From Ceratotherium simum simum (taxonomy: Eukaryota > Chordata > Mammalia > Perissodactyla > Rhinocerotidae), in the NCBI RefSeq assembly GCF_000283155.1, contig NW_004454198.1, positions 133,046-197,045 of the forward strand: a stretch of 64,000 nucleotides of DNA, read 5' to 3'. Made by a program: the position numbers and the translations under genes. The notes beneath the pieces were generated by a model. The model was given only the letters and a program-made list of their open reading frames with translations, was not told the DNA's origin and made no database searches. This document shows positions 34,111 to 45,180 of this stretch, one piece after another. Every line of letters starts with the position of its first letter. The stretch's first letter is position 1.

Positions 34111-35084
34111 CAAACGAGAACGTGCACAGACACGCAAGGGCTCTGAGGGGGAGTGTTTGGTCAGATACGCAACAAGATAGAGGGATCAAATGGGAGTGGG
34201 CTCAGATAACGGAGGAGCAAGATGATGGACAAGGAAGGTGACAGAGGGACTAGCTGATAGAGGAGGGAGGTGGTGAGAGGGTCAAAGAGTTCTGCTTTGA
34301 CAAGGGATTTGGGATTCCGAGCATGGAGCTTTTTTTCCACCCTGTGCCTTGCTGGAAACACCTCATATCCCCACATGCGATGAGCTCACCCTTCTGTTGG
34401 CACCAACTCACCTCTCATCTTGGCCCTGGCTGGGACACACCAACATTTTTGCAGGAGGAATAAAGCAATAACAAGAATCTCATTTTTCTCCCTAAAATAA
34501 TACCTCTCTGTTCTGCCAGAAAGCAGGGAGCTGCTCCTGCCAGCAGGCCTGTGGGAAGCCTGTTCCCAATCCGGCCGGATTAGTCTGATGCTGACTTCCC
34601 AGGAGCCCCCAGCAGGCAAGGCAGCCCTCAGGTGACCTCAAGCTCCTGGATACAGATCCCCGAAGTCTTTCTCAGCCCTGAAGGGTCACTCACCTCCATG
34701 TCCCCATCCCAGGCTCCCCAGGGCAAAGGGACACTGTTCCCACAAGCGTGGATCACAGGCTCCCATAGCTGGTGGCTTCCTTGGCATCTCTCTTGGACCT
34801 AACCAATTTCCTACAAGGAAAGGATCATTGGAAAAACCATTTTGAACAGGAAGAATTTAACTTTTCTGCCACAGACTGTTTTCTCCCTAAAAAAAAAAAA
34901 AAAGTGTACTCATGTACCTTAAGGTCTGAACGCCTGGAAATTTCTTCCCTGTGTGGGCATTATCCACTTCCTTGCTGCAGGGATGGAAGGACTCAGAGAA
35001 TTTGGAGGATATTAAACAGATTCATAATGGACCCAGCAGTATAAACATGTCTCAGGTGCAGACAGAAATGCCGCAAGCTCCTAT
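34111..35084. other. Unassigned intergenic sequence
   Basis: Unique sequence with an oligo(A) run of about 15 near 34890. No gene. Confidence 0.45.
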
Positions 35085-35134
35085 TTGGTTTAATGTAAAA
35101 CATACACCAGTTGTGTCTGTGTTCCCATTTTACA
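35085..35134 (-). repeat. 50-bp segment duplicated in inverted orientation at 36734
   Basis: All 50 bases are the exact reverse complement of 36734-36783. The right part ('GTTCCCATTTTACA') and the sequence after it resemble a degraded antisense MIR, so this copy sits in ancestral context and is the likely donor. Confidence 0.9.
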
Positions 35135-35377
35135 AATAAACAAGGTGAGGAGACGGACGCTGAAATCATCTGCGGGGAGCCAGGTGCCTTCATTCCTTGC
35201 AATTTCCAGGCTTCTCTTGCCCACAAACAACTCGGAAAAGAATGCTTAATGTAGTCTTGCAGATCACTGCCAAAAGGCAGAGCAAATGGGAGAGGCCCAG
35301 CCAAATGGTCTGCAGCCATTCCCACCCTTCAAGGTGATGCCCCGAGTGGCTGGGGCTCCAAGCCCCTCAGAGAGTGT

Positions 35378-35640
35378 TAGTGGCGGAATGGTCCAGGCAG
35401 CAGCATACATGCGGGATGGTGCCCCGGCAGACCTGGGTTCAAATCTTGCCTCTGCGCCCTTCACCAGCAGGCTGTGAGATCCCAGGCAACTGACTACACC
35501 CCTCTGCCCTCGACTGGGTTTCCTCATCTGCGAAATGGGATAACAATCCCCAGACCTGTGTATCTCACCTCGTGATGGCGAGTGCTCATGAGACAAGGTG
35601 GGTCAATGTGCTTGGTTAAGATGTAAATGATCGCAGGAAT
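35378..35640 (+). mobile_element. MIR SINE
   Basis: 'GACCTGGGTTCAAATCTTGC', 'CTGTGAGATCCCAGGCAACT' and 'TTTCCTCATCTGCGAAATGG' with 'GATAACAATCCCCAG'. Confidence 0.85.
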
Positions 35641-35919
35641 GCCCATTTTCCCATTTTAATTTGAACTCAACATTTCCTACCACTGATTCTTTCAAACCCA
35701 GAGGCAAAGGGATGTGCCACTGTCAGAAAGTAAACACATTGAGGCAGGATCTTTGACTCAAGGGCTGAAATGACTAATTTGGCCCCATAACTAGTTTGGT
35801 GTGGGGAATATCAGCCAAACCAGTGAGCTGGCTGGATTGACCAGCGGGATCAGTCAAAACGCACCGCCTGGTGGCTCCAGCAGAGGCATGGCGCCCATCT
35901 GGACAGGTAAGGACCATAG

Positions 35920-36150
35920 ATTAGACAGCAGGAGGATGGACTCTGGAGTCAGCCTCCTGGGTCTCGCTGGGTGACATGGGGCAAATTCCCTAACCCTCCT
36001 GTGTCCCGGCTTCCTCATCTGCCAGATGGGGAATTGAAGTCCCCTTAAAGGGGATTGTGAGGACAGAATGATGTCGTAGGTCTGAAGTGCTCTGGACAGC
36101 GCCTGGCCCCCAGCAAGTGCTCTGCAAGTGTTAGCTATTATTTGTGTCCA
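35920..36150 (+). mobile_element. MIR SINE
   Basis: 'GGACTCTGGAGTCAGCCTCC', 'TGGGTGACATGGGGCAAATT', 'CTTCCTCATCTGCCAGATGG' and a 'CAAGTGTTAGCTATTATTTG' tail. Confidence 0.9.
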
Positions 36151-36194
36151 GGAAACTCTGGGCATTGACAGTAAAATGTTTCTAGAGAATAAAA

Positions 36195-36560
36195 GAAATT
36201 CTTCAGATGGGGAAACTGAGGTCCATAAATGGGACATGATCTGCTGAAGGTCATACAAGTTCAACTAGCATCTGACTGACATTTTCCAGGCACTGTGATC
36301 ACAGTAACTATCGCATGGTCAACATTTATTGATCCTTTTCTCCATTCCAGGCACAGTGCTAAGCATATCTCCAGCTTTATCTAATTAAATCCTTATCACC
36401 ATTCTGTGAGGAAGACACTATTATGCCCATTTTACAGATGAGGAAATTGAGGCTCAGAGGGAAAGGACAGCCTGAGCTCAAGCGGCTGGTAGCTGGGATT
36501 AGTAAAGCTGATTGTAGGTCCGGGGTCTCAGAGTCCATATTCTTCTTCCCCAGAATTCTC
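36195..36560 (-). mobile_element. Two adjacent antisense MIR fragments
   Basis: 36195-36275 has 'CAGATGGGGAAACTGAGGTC'. 36315-36560 has 'CATTTATTGATCCTTTTCTC', 'CCAGGCACAGTGCTAAGC', 'CATTTTACAGATGAGGAAAT' and 'TGAGGCTCAGAGGGAAAGG'. Confidence 0.8.
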
Positions 36561-36724
36561 ACTCCCTCCAGCCAGGCCCAGGCACCTGGTTCTTGATTCT
36601 CGGTCCAGATCCAATCCTCTCTGCACTGCTCCCTGTGGCCTCTTCCTCTCTACTCCAGGCTTACCAGGGCCTGGGTGTGCTAGCTCACTCCTGGGGGCAT
36701 GGGACAGGAAGGCTTTGAGCCCAA

Positions 36725-36799
36725 CCTTGGGCCTGTAAAATGGGAACACAGACACAACTGGTGTATGTTTTACATTAAACCAACAGGCCTTGGGCCTGT
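36725..36799 (+). mobile_element. Short templated insertion flanked by a 12-bp direct repeat
   Basis: The direct repeat CCTTGGGCCTGT occurs at 36725-36736 and 36788-36799. The roughly 51 bp between them contain 36734-36783, an exact reverse complement of 35085-35134. The flanking duplication resembles a target-site duplication, yet there is no poly(A), no SINE promoter and no LTR end. Confidence 0.75.
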
Positions 36800-37498
36800 C
36801 CAGGTGGGCGTCACCATGTTGCTCTAAAGGTCCTCGTCCAGCACTACATTTTTCATTGTGCTTGGTGAGTGCTCAGAGCATTTTTCCCCCCAGGTTTTTG
36901 GCCATGCTCTTGTCTAAGGCTCTAAGGATTCTCTGTTTTCAGACAATAAATTACAAGCCTCTAAGTCTTCCAGAGATGTGGGAAGAGAGATGCTTAGCAG
37001 CACTGAGGCCTGAAGAGGCCTTGGACTTTACCCAAGAGTTCCTGGCATCCTGGTTCATCTGTCCCCAAAGGCAGCTACTCTCCCACTTCTCTAACCAGCT
37101 GGCGTGTAAATTATCCCCAAATTCTTCAGAAGGAAAATAGAGGAGTGGAGAATCAGAGAGAGAGTTAAGAAAGAAATACCAAAACCTTGGGGGAGAATCA
37201 TAATCGCTCCTACTCATTATCACTTTAGAGCAGTTCCTACCACCTTAGATCAGGCACAAGGGGCCCCTGAACTGAGCACTCAGCTTCCTCCCACCATGCC
37301 CCTCTCCACGGGGCGAACAGCGTGAGGGGCCAAGGGGATGTGCCCGCCTAGAGCCAACAGCCCCCCCCAACAATACGTGGGTGTACCTGGGACCCAGGAA
37401 TTTCTGAGTCTTCTTCCAGGATCTGCATGGGCTTCTCCTCCAAATCCAACCTTCCCAGATGCCCCCAGTGTGTGTACCTGTAGGTACATAGCTGTTTG
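36800..37498. other. Unassigned intergenic sequence
   Basis: Nothing recognisable. A C8 run lies near 37362. Confidence 0.5.
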
Positions 37499-37532
37499 CA
37501 GTGTGTGTGTGTGTGTGTGTATGTGTGTGTCT
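37499..37532. repeat. (TG)n microsatellite
   Basis: About 15 TG units with one TATG interruption. Confidence 0.9.
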
Positions 37533-37849
37533 GCAGGTTAGACATTAGGGCTGGGCCATCCTCATGCGTCTGCATGAAGCCCTTGCTGTGCAGATGGAGC
37601 TGGCGGTGGGGAGAGAGCAGGGCACGGGCTGTGGGCACGAGGACCAGAGGCCGGCTTCCCCATGCCGTGGTGTTCCACGGTGAAGTCCAAGCAGTCCAGG
37701 AACTCTGAATTCAGACCTGGCCTTCCAGTTTGTTATGAGAGAATATTTGTCAAGTTGGAGGATAAAACATTTCATTTCAGAGTTTGTTAACCTTGATTTT
37801 TAGGTCTTAGGTATTTAGACATGTGCAGGTGAGCCCCCATCTGTACTCT
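37533..37849. other. Unassigned intergenic sequence
   Basis: Nothing recognisable. Confidence 0.5.
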
Positions 37850-38060
37850 TGCTCCGGGCCCTGCAATTGTTGGGGATGGGCCTGGTTTCCAAAGCACCTC
37901 TTATCCGCCGGCTGACACGATCTTGTTTAGTCGTCACAGTAATCCTACGAGTTGGGTCTGATCATTTTCACTTACACAGGAAGACTCTGAGGCTCAGGGA
38001 GGTCAAGGCAGTTGTCTGAGTCTGCATAGCTGGGAAGTGGCAGAACTTGGACATGAAATC
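37850..38060 (-). mobile_element. MIR SINE
   Basis: 'GTCGTCACAGTAATCCTACG', 'CTCTGAGGCTCAGGGAGGTC' and 'TGCATAGCTGGGAAGTGGCA'. Confidence 0.75.
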
Positions 38061-38689
38061 AAACCCTCCAACCCCACATCTGGCTCCTCCTACTCCCTGG
38101 GCGCCCTTCTTGCCATGGGGAACCCCTTCTCCTTTAGGAAGTGGTAACTTGCTCCTCTCTGGGTGCCCAGGCAAGTGGGCAGCCAGGTGGAAAGAGGCAC
38201 ATGTAGGTTGGGGATATAACAGGACAGACTCATCTCGGCAGAGGAGGCTCTAAACTGGGGTCAACCAAGAAGAGCGCCTACTTAGAAGAAAGAAAAATGA
38301 GAACCTTGTCACCCGTCAGATTGGCAGTTCCCGACAGCTCCCATTTCAAAACCATAACCTCATCAAGCTCCCCCCTGCTCCCCTAAATGCTCCCCTCTCC
38401 CAACAAACTTAGAGTTTTCCATTGTAGAGAAGGGAAGAAATGTGGCTCTAATCCTCTTTGTTCCATGATTTCATCTCCTTCTCTCTCTCTTCCCGGGGGA
38501 CTCCAGGCAAACAGTTGGAGGAGGGAAGGTGGGGCAGGGAGGGGAGCCAACACTCTTTTCATGGTCTGGGGGGTTCATCCCAGGCTTTGGGCAGGAGGGA
38601 GGGGAGCTGGAAGGGATAATCCATTCTCTCCTCTAGCAGCCAACAAGAGCTGGAAACCTGGGAGTCTTCCATGAGGCCACCCTCCCCTT
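38061..38689. other. Unassigned intergenic sequence
   Basis: Nothing recognisable. Confidence 0.5.
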
Positions 38690-39300
38690 CCCTCCGCCCC
38701 AGCTCGCATGCCACTGATTTCACCTCCTTGACTCCGTCCCCAATGATCCATCACGAATCTGCTTGCTGCCTGAGTGCGAGCCTCATCCTTTCTCACTGAA
38801 TTTTGCAACAGCTGCCTAAGTGGTCTCCCAGACTCCAGTGCTGTCCGCCTTGGGCGCATCTGCCACTCAGCTGCCCAAGTGAGCCACCAGGTCACCCCTC
38901 AGTGGCTCTGCATCACCCACAGGATAAGCCCAAGCTCCATGCGGTGCTCACGGCCCTCCTGTCCTCTCCCCGCCTCCTCTCCAGCTGTGGTTGTCACGCT
39001 GTCCTCTCCGCACGCCTTGTGGTGCTATCCTTGCCTCCGAAACACTGCTCCTGCTGCTTTCCCTCCTCCAGGAAGCTTTCACACACACACATACACACAC
39101 GCACCCACACTCTCTGGCTGGACCGACCACTTCTCACAGGGGCTCCTGTAGTCCACTGTGCTTCTCTCTATCACACACACTTAACACTTTAAAAAAAAAT
39201 CATCCACTTATCTCTCACCCACCGACACCCTTGAGGGAGAGACCTTCTCTGTATTTTTACAGGTTTGCTTTCCCAGGCACTAGCACAGATACTCCCAAGC
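38690..39300 (+). mobile_element. L2 LINE fragment with internal (CA)n
   Basis: 'GCAACAGCTGCCTAAGTGGT', 'CTCCCAGACTCCAGTGCTG', 'CCTCAGTGGCTCTGCATCAC' and 'CTCCTCCAGGAAGCTTTCAC' run in L2 order. A (CA)n microsatellite sits at 39083-39113, and a 3' end region lies near 39235-39300. Confidence 0.7.
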
Positions 39301-39799
39301 CCCCCGCCCCATCTCACATCTGCCTTCCCCCGCCTTTCCTGCCGCCTGACCCGATCTCCGGCAGAGCCCTTCTTTTCTTATGTTTAAAGATGGCAGATGA
39401 ACGTGCACACATCAACTTTTATTCCTCCCAAACCAAAATCGCACTAAAACAAGATTTTTTTTTTTTTTTTAAGGCATAAACCCATAGGAACAAGGAGACC
39501 AGGAGAGGAAACAATATACAACAAAAGAAGGCTCAGTCGCACATCAGCCGTGGGGAAAGCTGAGGAGCAGTCTGATTTGCACTGCCAGAATATTGAATTT
39601 CAGGAAGGGTGCCACTGGGGACCTCTGGAACCTCTGGGGAGATGGGTGAGCGCTCCACTGAGGCAGAGTGGCTGGAAATCTGAGCAACCGTCCCAGATCC
39701 CTCCCGCACTCGGAACAGCTAGTGGTGCAGGGCCTTTAATAAGTTAGTGTGCAGTGAATATTGAGACTCTCCAGGAAAGGGATTCACGAGGCAGCATTT
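39301..39799. other. Unassigned intergenic sequence
   Basis: Nothing recognisable apart from an oligo(T) run near 39455-39470. Confidence 0.5.
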
Positions 39800-40088
39800 T
39801 TATTTTATTTATTTATTTTTAATTATTTTAATTATTATTATTATTTTTTTTGGTGAGGAAGATTAGCCCTGAGCTAGCATCTGTTGCCAATCCTCCTCTT
39901 TTTTGCTGAGGAAGACTGGCCCTGGGCTGACATTCATGCCCGTCTTCCTCTACTTTATATGGGGGATGCTGCCACAGCGTGGCTTGATAAGCGGTGCGAC
40001 TGTGCGCGCCCGGGATCCCAACCTGCGAACCCCGGGCCGCCGCAGCGGAGCTCACAAACTTAACCACTACTCCACGGGGCCAGCCCCT
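39800..40088 (-). mobile_element. ERE SINE
   Basis: Antisense ERE. An AT-rich/oligo(T) tail at 39800-39850 is followed by 'GAGGAAGATTAGCCCTGAGC', the duplicated 'GAGGAAGACTGGCCCTGGGC' module, and the tRNA-like head ending 'CCACGGGGCCAGCCCCT'. An 11-bp target-site duplication, AGGCAGCATTT, lies at 39789-39799 and 40089-40099. Confidence 0.95.
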
Positions 40089-40224
40089 AGGCAGCATTTC
40101 ATAAACATATTTATCCTTGAAACATTTTTTTTCCACCTTTTAACATCTTGAGGGACATAGCTTGGTCAAGGCTGTCAAAACTTGCCAGTGGCTGGGAGAG
40201 GGGCTGGGAGCACATATCAGAGGT

Positions 40225-40420
40225 TAGTCCCAGTCACCATTTGAGCAACCTCTTCACTCAGGTCAACTACATTCATTCATTCATTCATTCATGCATCAGA
40301 TGTTTATCAAATAACAATACGTGCCAGGCTGGGCTTGTTGTGGGAACAAAGATGAATAAGACACTGTTCTCACCCTCCGGGGCTGACCCCCTGGTGGGAA
40401 GTAATCAACTATCTGTTCCC
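40225..40420 (-). mobile_element. L2 3' end, antisense
   Basis: '(ATTC)n' at 40268-40291, then 'CAATACGTGCCAGGCTGGGC', 'AACAAAGATGAATAAGACAC' and 'CTGTTCTCACCCTCCGGGGC'. Confidence 0.75.
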
Positions 40421-40744
40421 ATATGGCCCCATTCAGGTAACCAGGATCTAGTCCTTTCCCTTCCTCTCTCCAGCACCACCTTCCTCTAGAATATTCAGGG
40501 TGAGTGCACTGTCTCTGTGGGCTCCTGGGTCATTTAGTCCTCTGTGCACTTTCTCTCTCAGCTGTCCCCTGGCTCAGTCTCCCTGCACCTGCCCAGTTCT
40601 GTCTGGGGCCTCCTCCAACCCACTACTGGTCATTGCCGAGCTCCACCAGCACGGGGCAGGCGTGTGTGTTTCACAGATTCACTCCAGGTTTGAGGCACTA
40701 TGGGGGTTCCAGACAGGAAGCCACTTGAAGTTGAAAATCATCCA
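40421..40744. other. Unassigned intergenic sequence
   Basis: Nothing recognisable. Confidence 0.5.
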
Positions 40745-41135
40745 TACTAGACCAGGGATCAGCAAACTTTTTTGATAAAGGGCCAAATAGTAATATTTTA
40801 GGCTTTATGGACCAAGAGGGAAAATCAAGCACAATATGTATATACTTATATAACAGAGAAAGCAAACTTCCACGAAGTTTTTCTTAATGAAATTAGAGCA
40901 TAATAATAATTGAGTAAATTTCTTTGTAATACAGGTCTACTAATGAGAAGACTGGAATTATTTTTAGGGGGTACAACATTCTGCTTAATTGGTGTTCAAA
41001 ATTAGTGTTCCCTGTCATCACATCGATTGCAAATGATCGTCTGTAAAAACCATTTTTAGCTCACAGGCCTTATGAAAACAGGTGGTAGGTTGGCTTTGGC
41101 CTGTGGACCGTAGGTTGCAACCCCTGGTCCAAATA
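40745..41135 (-). mobile_element. hAT-type MITE (GTCGGCAAAC family), long variant
   Basis: Left end 'GGGATCAGCAAACTTTTTTG', then 'GGCCAAATAGTAATATTTTA' and 'GGCTTTATGGACCAAGAGG'. Right end 'GTTGGCTTTGGCCTGTGG' and 'GTTGCAACCCCTGG'. Confidence 0.75.
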
Positions 41136-41390
41136 TTGATCAGCCAATCCCTGCCTCCCTAACTAGCTCTCAAGCACAGGCGTTGGTCTGTCTTCAAGTT
41201 GTCTCCTCCAGATCTTTCCTCCCATCTCTTCTCCACCTCCCCCTTAAAGTGTTTCTTTATTACGCAGAGCGTTAAAATCTTGTTTGACTAAACGTTTCCT
41301 ATCTAGGCCAGGGGTCAGCAACTACACCAGGAGCCAAATCCAGCCTGCTGTCTGTTAGTATACAGTCTGTGAGCTGAGAAGGTATATATA

Positions 41391-41578
41391 TTTTTTTGGT
41401 TAGGAAGATTGGCCCTGAGCTAACATCTGTGCCCATTTTCCTCTATTTTGTATGTGGTTTGCCGCCACAGCATGGCTTGATGAGTGGTATAGGTCCGCGA
41501 CCAAGATCCGAACCCTCGAACCCCGGGCTGCTGAAGCGGAGTGTGCTGAACTTAACCACTATGCCACTGGACCACCCC
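41391..41578 (-). mobile_element. ERE SINE (nested)
   Basis: 'TTAGGAAGATTGGCCCTGAG' through 'CCACAGCATGGCTTGATGAG' to 'CTTAACCACTATGCCACTGG'. It has a single tail module, so it is shorter than its neighbour at 41805. Confidence 0.9.
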
Positions 41579-41582
41579 AAGA

Positions 41583-41800
41583 ATTTTTTTTTTACAGCTT
41601 TATTGAGATATCATTCACATACCATGTAATTGACCCATTTTAAGTGTTTTTAGTATATTCACAGATATGTGCAAGCATCACCAATTTTAGAATATTTTCA
41701 TCACTACAAAAAGAAAGCCCACCCCCTTTCACAGTCACGCCCCCTCTCCACCATCCCCCAGTCCTAAGCAATCACTAATCTACTGTCTGTATCTATTAAG
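41583..41800 (-). mobile_element. Old L1 3' fragment (nested)
   Basis: Oligo(T), 'GCTTTATTGAGATATCATTC', 'ACATACCATGTAATTGACCC' and 'CAATCACTAATCTACTGTCT'. AAGAAT-type words at both ends suggest its own target duplication within the hAT element. Confidence 0.8.
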
Positions 41801-41804
41801 AATG

Positions 41805-42049
41805 TTTTGTTTTTGGTGAGAAAGATTAGCCCTGAGCTAACATCCGCTGCCAATCCTCCTCTTTTTGCTGAGGAAGATTGGCCCTGGGCTAACACCCGTG
41901 CCCATCTGCCTCTACTTTATATGTGGGATGCCTGCCACAGCATGACTTGATAAGCAGTGAGTAGGTCCACGCCCGGGATCCGAACCTGCGAACCCCAGGC
42001 CGCAGAAGCGGAGCGCGCAAACTTAACAACTACGTCACTGGGCTGGCCC
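41805..42049 (-). mobile_element. ERE SINE (nested)
   Basis: Complete antisense ERE with two tail modules and a head ending 'GTCACTGGGCTGGCCC'. Perfect 12-bp duplication CTATTAAGAATG at 41793-41804 and 42050-42061, spanning the L1/hAT junction. Confidence 0.95.
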
Positions 42050-42439
42050 CTATTAAGAATGGTTTTTACATTTTTAAGTGATTTTTAAAAAATCAAAAGA
42101 AGAATAATATTTTGTGATCTGTGAAAATTATATGAAATTCAAATTTCACTGTCCATAAATAAAGTTTTATTGGCATACAGCCACATCCATTCATTTACAT
42201 ATTGCCCAGGGCTGTTTTCCATGCTAGAAGCGCAGAGACAAATAGCTGTGCCAGGGGCCCTGTGGCCTGCAAGCCTAGAATATTTACTATCTGACCCTTT
42301 ACAGAAGTTTTCTGATCTCTAATATGGGCTACGCCCTGGGTGCGGGTTAGGGAGGAGAGTGGGGGAAGTTTTTCTTTCCTAGCCTGATGGGCCCATTAGA
42401 GGAGAGTTTCTCACCCATAGAGGAATTGAACTGCTCTCC

Positions 42440-42585
42440 TGGGCCAGTGGTTCTTAGATTTCCATGTAGAGAGCTTGGTTACCATGCTGACTCCTGGGTC
42501 TCATTCCCAGAGAGTCTGGTTTAGATGGGTCCAGGGTGGGGCCTAGGAAACTGCCTTTCAATCAGCGCCGGGTGATTCTGAGGGA
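42440..42585 (+). mobile_element. hAT-Charlie MITE (MER20/MER5-like)
   Basis: 'CAGTGGTTCTTAGATTTCC', 'GACTCCTGGGTCTCATTCCC', 'GGTGGGGCCTAGGAAACTGC' and 'CCGGGTGATTCTGAGG'. Confidence 0.65.
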
Positions 42586-43114
42586 GGTGGGCCCCAGAGC
42601 ACACTGGGAAGTTCTGTCCCCCGCCAGACACTCAGACGGCAATCCCTCTCATGGAACAAGGCTGTTTTCTTCCTGTTCCAGAGGCAGTGACCTTGAGGTG
42701 TGAGAAACGCCATGGGGACACGTGTGTGCAGTGGAGGGGGAGCCCAGAAGAGGGCTACTGAGTATGTGTGTGTGGGGAGTCCTGAGGGAGCACCACCACT
42801 GAGCAGGAGTCCTGAAGTGATCCACGTGCTCTCTGGAATGAGCATGTAACAAGTAAGAAGCCAGATATGTACAGTTTCTCCTGCACCAGAAGATTCTGGT
42901 CAAATGCTGAGCAACCTGGTGGGGGGCTGACCTGGAAAGCACTTTGTCAGTTCTTGAGGGCCAAGCATGTGAGGGTGAGAGCCCACACCTACTCCGGCCT
43001 CTGGGAGCATGACTGCTTCCCTGTGCTCCCAGGGGAGGGGAACTAGGGCGTCTGAGGGCCAGACTCAGCCAGGCCGGCCCTTCAGAGGGGGTCCTCCTCC
43101 CCCTTTCTTCTATA
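42586..43114. other. Unassigned intergenic sequence
   Basis: An antisense frame of about 179 codons (42649-43188) crosses into the adjacent L1 and has no recognisable domain. No gene supported. Confidence 0.45.
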
Positions 43115-43835
43115 TTATGAAAAATGTCAAATGTACAGAAAAACAGAAAGACTAGTACAATACGTATCCCACCCCCTGGACCTAACAACAGTCCACATTC
43201 ACTTCATCTCTCTCTTTCATTCTCTCTTTCTAGATAGATAGATTTTTTAAATCATACTTGAAAGTTGGCTCTTTTGGTATACAGTTCTATGGATTTTAAT
43301 GCATGTATTGATTCGTGTAACCACACCACAATCAGGACACAGAACAGTTCCATCAATCCTCAAAACCCCCCTGACATCACTCCTTTATAGACATCCCTCC
43401 CCCCGTCGATAACCTCTGGCAACCACTGATCTGTTCTCCATCCCTACAGTTTTGTCTTTTTGAGAATGCTGTATCCATGGAACCGTACAGTACGTAACCT
43501 TTTGAAACTGGCTCCTTGCACTCAGCATAATACCTTTGGGCTTTATCCAAGTGGTTGAGTGTATCAGCAGCTTTTTCCTTTTTATTGCTGAGTAGTATTC
43601 CACCATATGGACGTACCAGTTATTCGTTCACCTCCTGCAGGATATTTGGGTTGTTTTCAGTTTTTGGCAATCATGAACAGAGCTGCTATAAACATTGTGT
43701 ACGGTTTTCCTGTGAACGTAAGATTTCATTTCTCTAGGGTCGAAACCTAGAGTCGAAAGCAGAGTGTGATTGCCAGATCACATGGTAAGTGTATGTCTAA
43801 CTTTATAGGAAACTGCCGAATGATCTCAGCCATTT
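43115..43835 (-). mobile_element. Old L1 3' fragment
   Basis: Antisense L1 3' region: 'ACCTCTGGCAACCACTGATC', 'TTTTTATTGCTGAGTAGTAT', 'TCCACCATATGGACGTACC', 'TTTTGGCAATCATGAACAGA' and 'AACTGCCGAATG'. No intact ORF. Confidence 0.85.
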
Positions 43836-44484
43836 GAAAGAATTACGACACCATGACAACTCACTCTAAAACGCTTGAACATACGTTTCCACAAATAAGA
43901 ATTTCTGCCCCCAAATCATAAGCCATTATAAACTAACAAGTGTCTCAAATACATGTTTGTTTAAGTGTCTTGAATACCCGTTTGTTTGTTTTTTAAGCAA
44001 CTTCCTGACAGTGCAGCTGGCGCAGGAGGCTGAGCCCTGGGCAGAAGGCTGGCTGTTGCAGGTGGACTAGCCAGGCCGTGGACACACAGATGAGAGATTC
44101 CAGGGCCCCAGCCTACCTCGGGCGCAGCAGGCACCAAGAGAGTGGGCACTCCAGCAGGCACCCGGGAGGACAGAGCCCTAGGAGTCCACGTGCCCCCCTC
44201 TCCCTAGGTCAAAGTCTGGCTCTGTGGCACAAACCTGGGCACATGGGGAAGAAAACGGAAACACTGAGGTTCAAGTTCTCTGCAGCCTATCAGGATCAGG
44301 CCTGAAAACAGACACTGAGTTGAGTTGTAGAAAATAAAACTTTCCTTCTCCCACACTGAAGTTTGTGGTCGGAGAGTTACGCCTCCTACAAAGGTGAACG
44401 GTGGACCTGGGGCTGGAAGCCAGGTGTTTCAACTCCAAAACCACAGCTGTTCTCCTGCAGCTGCTGTCACTCATGTTGTAGGTA
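43836..44484. other. Unassigned intergenic sequence
   Basis: Nothing recognisable. Confidence 0.5.
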
Positions 44485-44615
44485 TCTGCCCGGTGTCTCC
44501 TCCCCCAGCAGAAAGGAAGCTTCTGAGGGCAGGGTCTGGACTGTGTTCATCTTTAGAGGCCAAAGTCTGGCACATAGTAGGTGTTTTATAGAAGTGTATT
44601 GATTTGGCTTAAAGG
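44485..44615 (+). mobile_element. L2 3' end
   Basis: 'GAGGGCAGGGTCTGGACTGT' and 'AAGTCTGGCACATAGTAGGT'. Confidence 0.75.
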
Positions 44616-45009
44616 GAATTGGGGGGGTCTTGATGACTTTTGGTCTTTAAGCAGGATGGCGGCCCCTTGATCACTGATCAGTTCAACAGGGGGATTGCAA
44701 CAACTGAATTGAGAGCCAGGGATTGAAGGATGGGTTGGTCTCTGCCTGGCCACTGGGCTGTGTGAGGCCCTGGCTGTGTATGGGCCTTTATTTCCTTCCC
44801 TGTGAAGGTGGTATCTAAGGGCTTTCTGCCTCCTGAGTCTGGGGGTGGGCTGTGAGGATGCGCTGTGGGGAACGTGGAGATGGGGCGAGGGGCTTGGGAA
44901 CAGACCTCCCCTTCACATCCCTTGTAGTCCTGGATTGGGGGCTGCTATCCTGAGGTGGAAGAAGAGGAAGAGGAGGAAGGGGAGGGAATGAGTAGGGACT
45001 GTGTGTAGG
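44616..45009. other. Unassigned sequence, possible weak MIR at 44700-44830
   Basis: A faint MIR signal ('GCCTGGCCACTGGGCTGTGT') and a short polypurine stretch at 44955-45000. Confidence 0.35.
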
Positions 45010-45180
45010 TCATCCTTACAGACTCATGGAGCTAGGGAGAGGGGACCTGATTTTATAGTTGATGTAAGAGAGAGCCAGAAAGGTGAGGTTACTGGCCCAA
45101 GGTCACAGAGCTAAAGTTGGCTAGCCGGAGAAAGTCTCGTGACTCCCAGCCAGGGGTAGATCAGCAGCACCTCACAGTTC
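45010..45180 (-). mobile_element. MIR fragment
   Basis: 'GTTACTGGCCCAAGGTCACA' and 'GAGCTAAAGTTGGCTAGCC'. Confidence 0.7.

Larger units (their letters stand above)
41306..42330 (+). mobile_element. hAT-type MITE split by three later insertions
   Basis: The left part 41306-41390 ('AGGGGTCAGCAACTACACC' to 'CTGTGAGCTGAGAAGG') and right part 42051-42330 ('AAGAATGGTTTTTACATTTT', 'ATAAATAAAGTTTTATTGGC', ending 'CCTTTACAGAAGTTTTCTGA') rebuild one hAT element. An L1 fragment and two EREs separate them. Confidence 0.8.

Noticed and set aside
42649..43188. 179-codon antisense frame
   Set aside because: Its start lies inside an L1 fragment. The composition is arbitrary and there is no domain.
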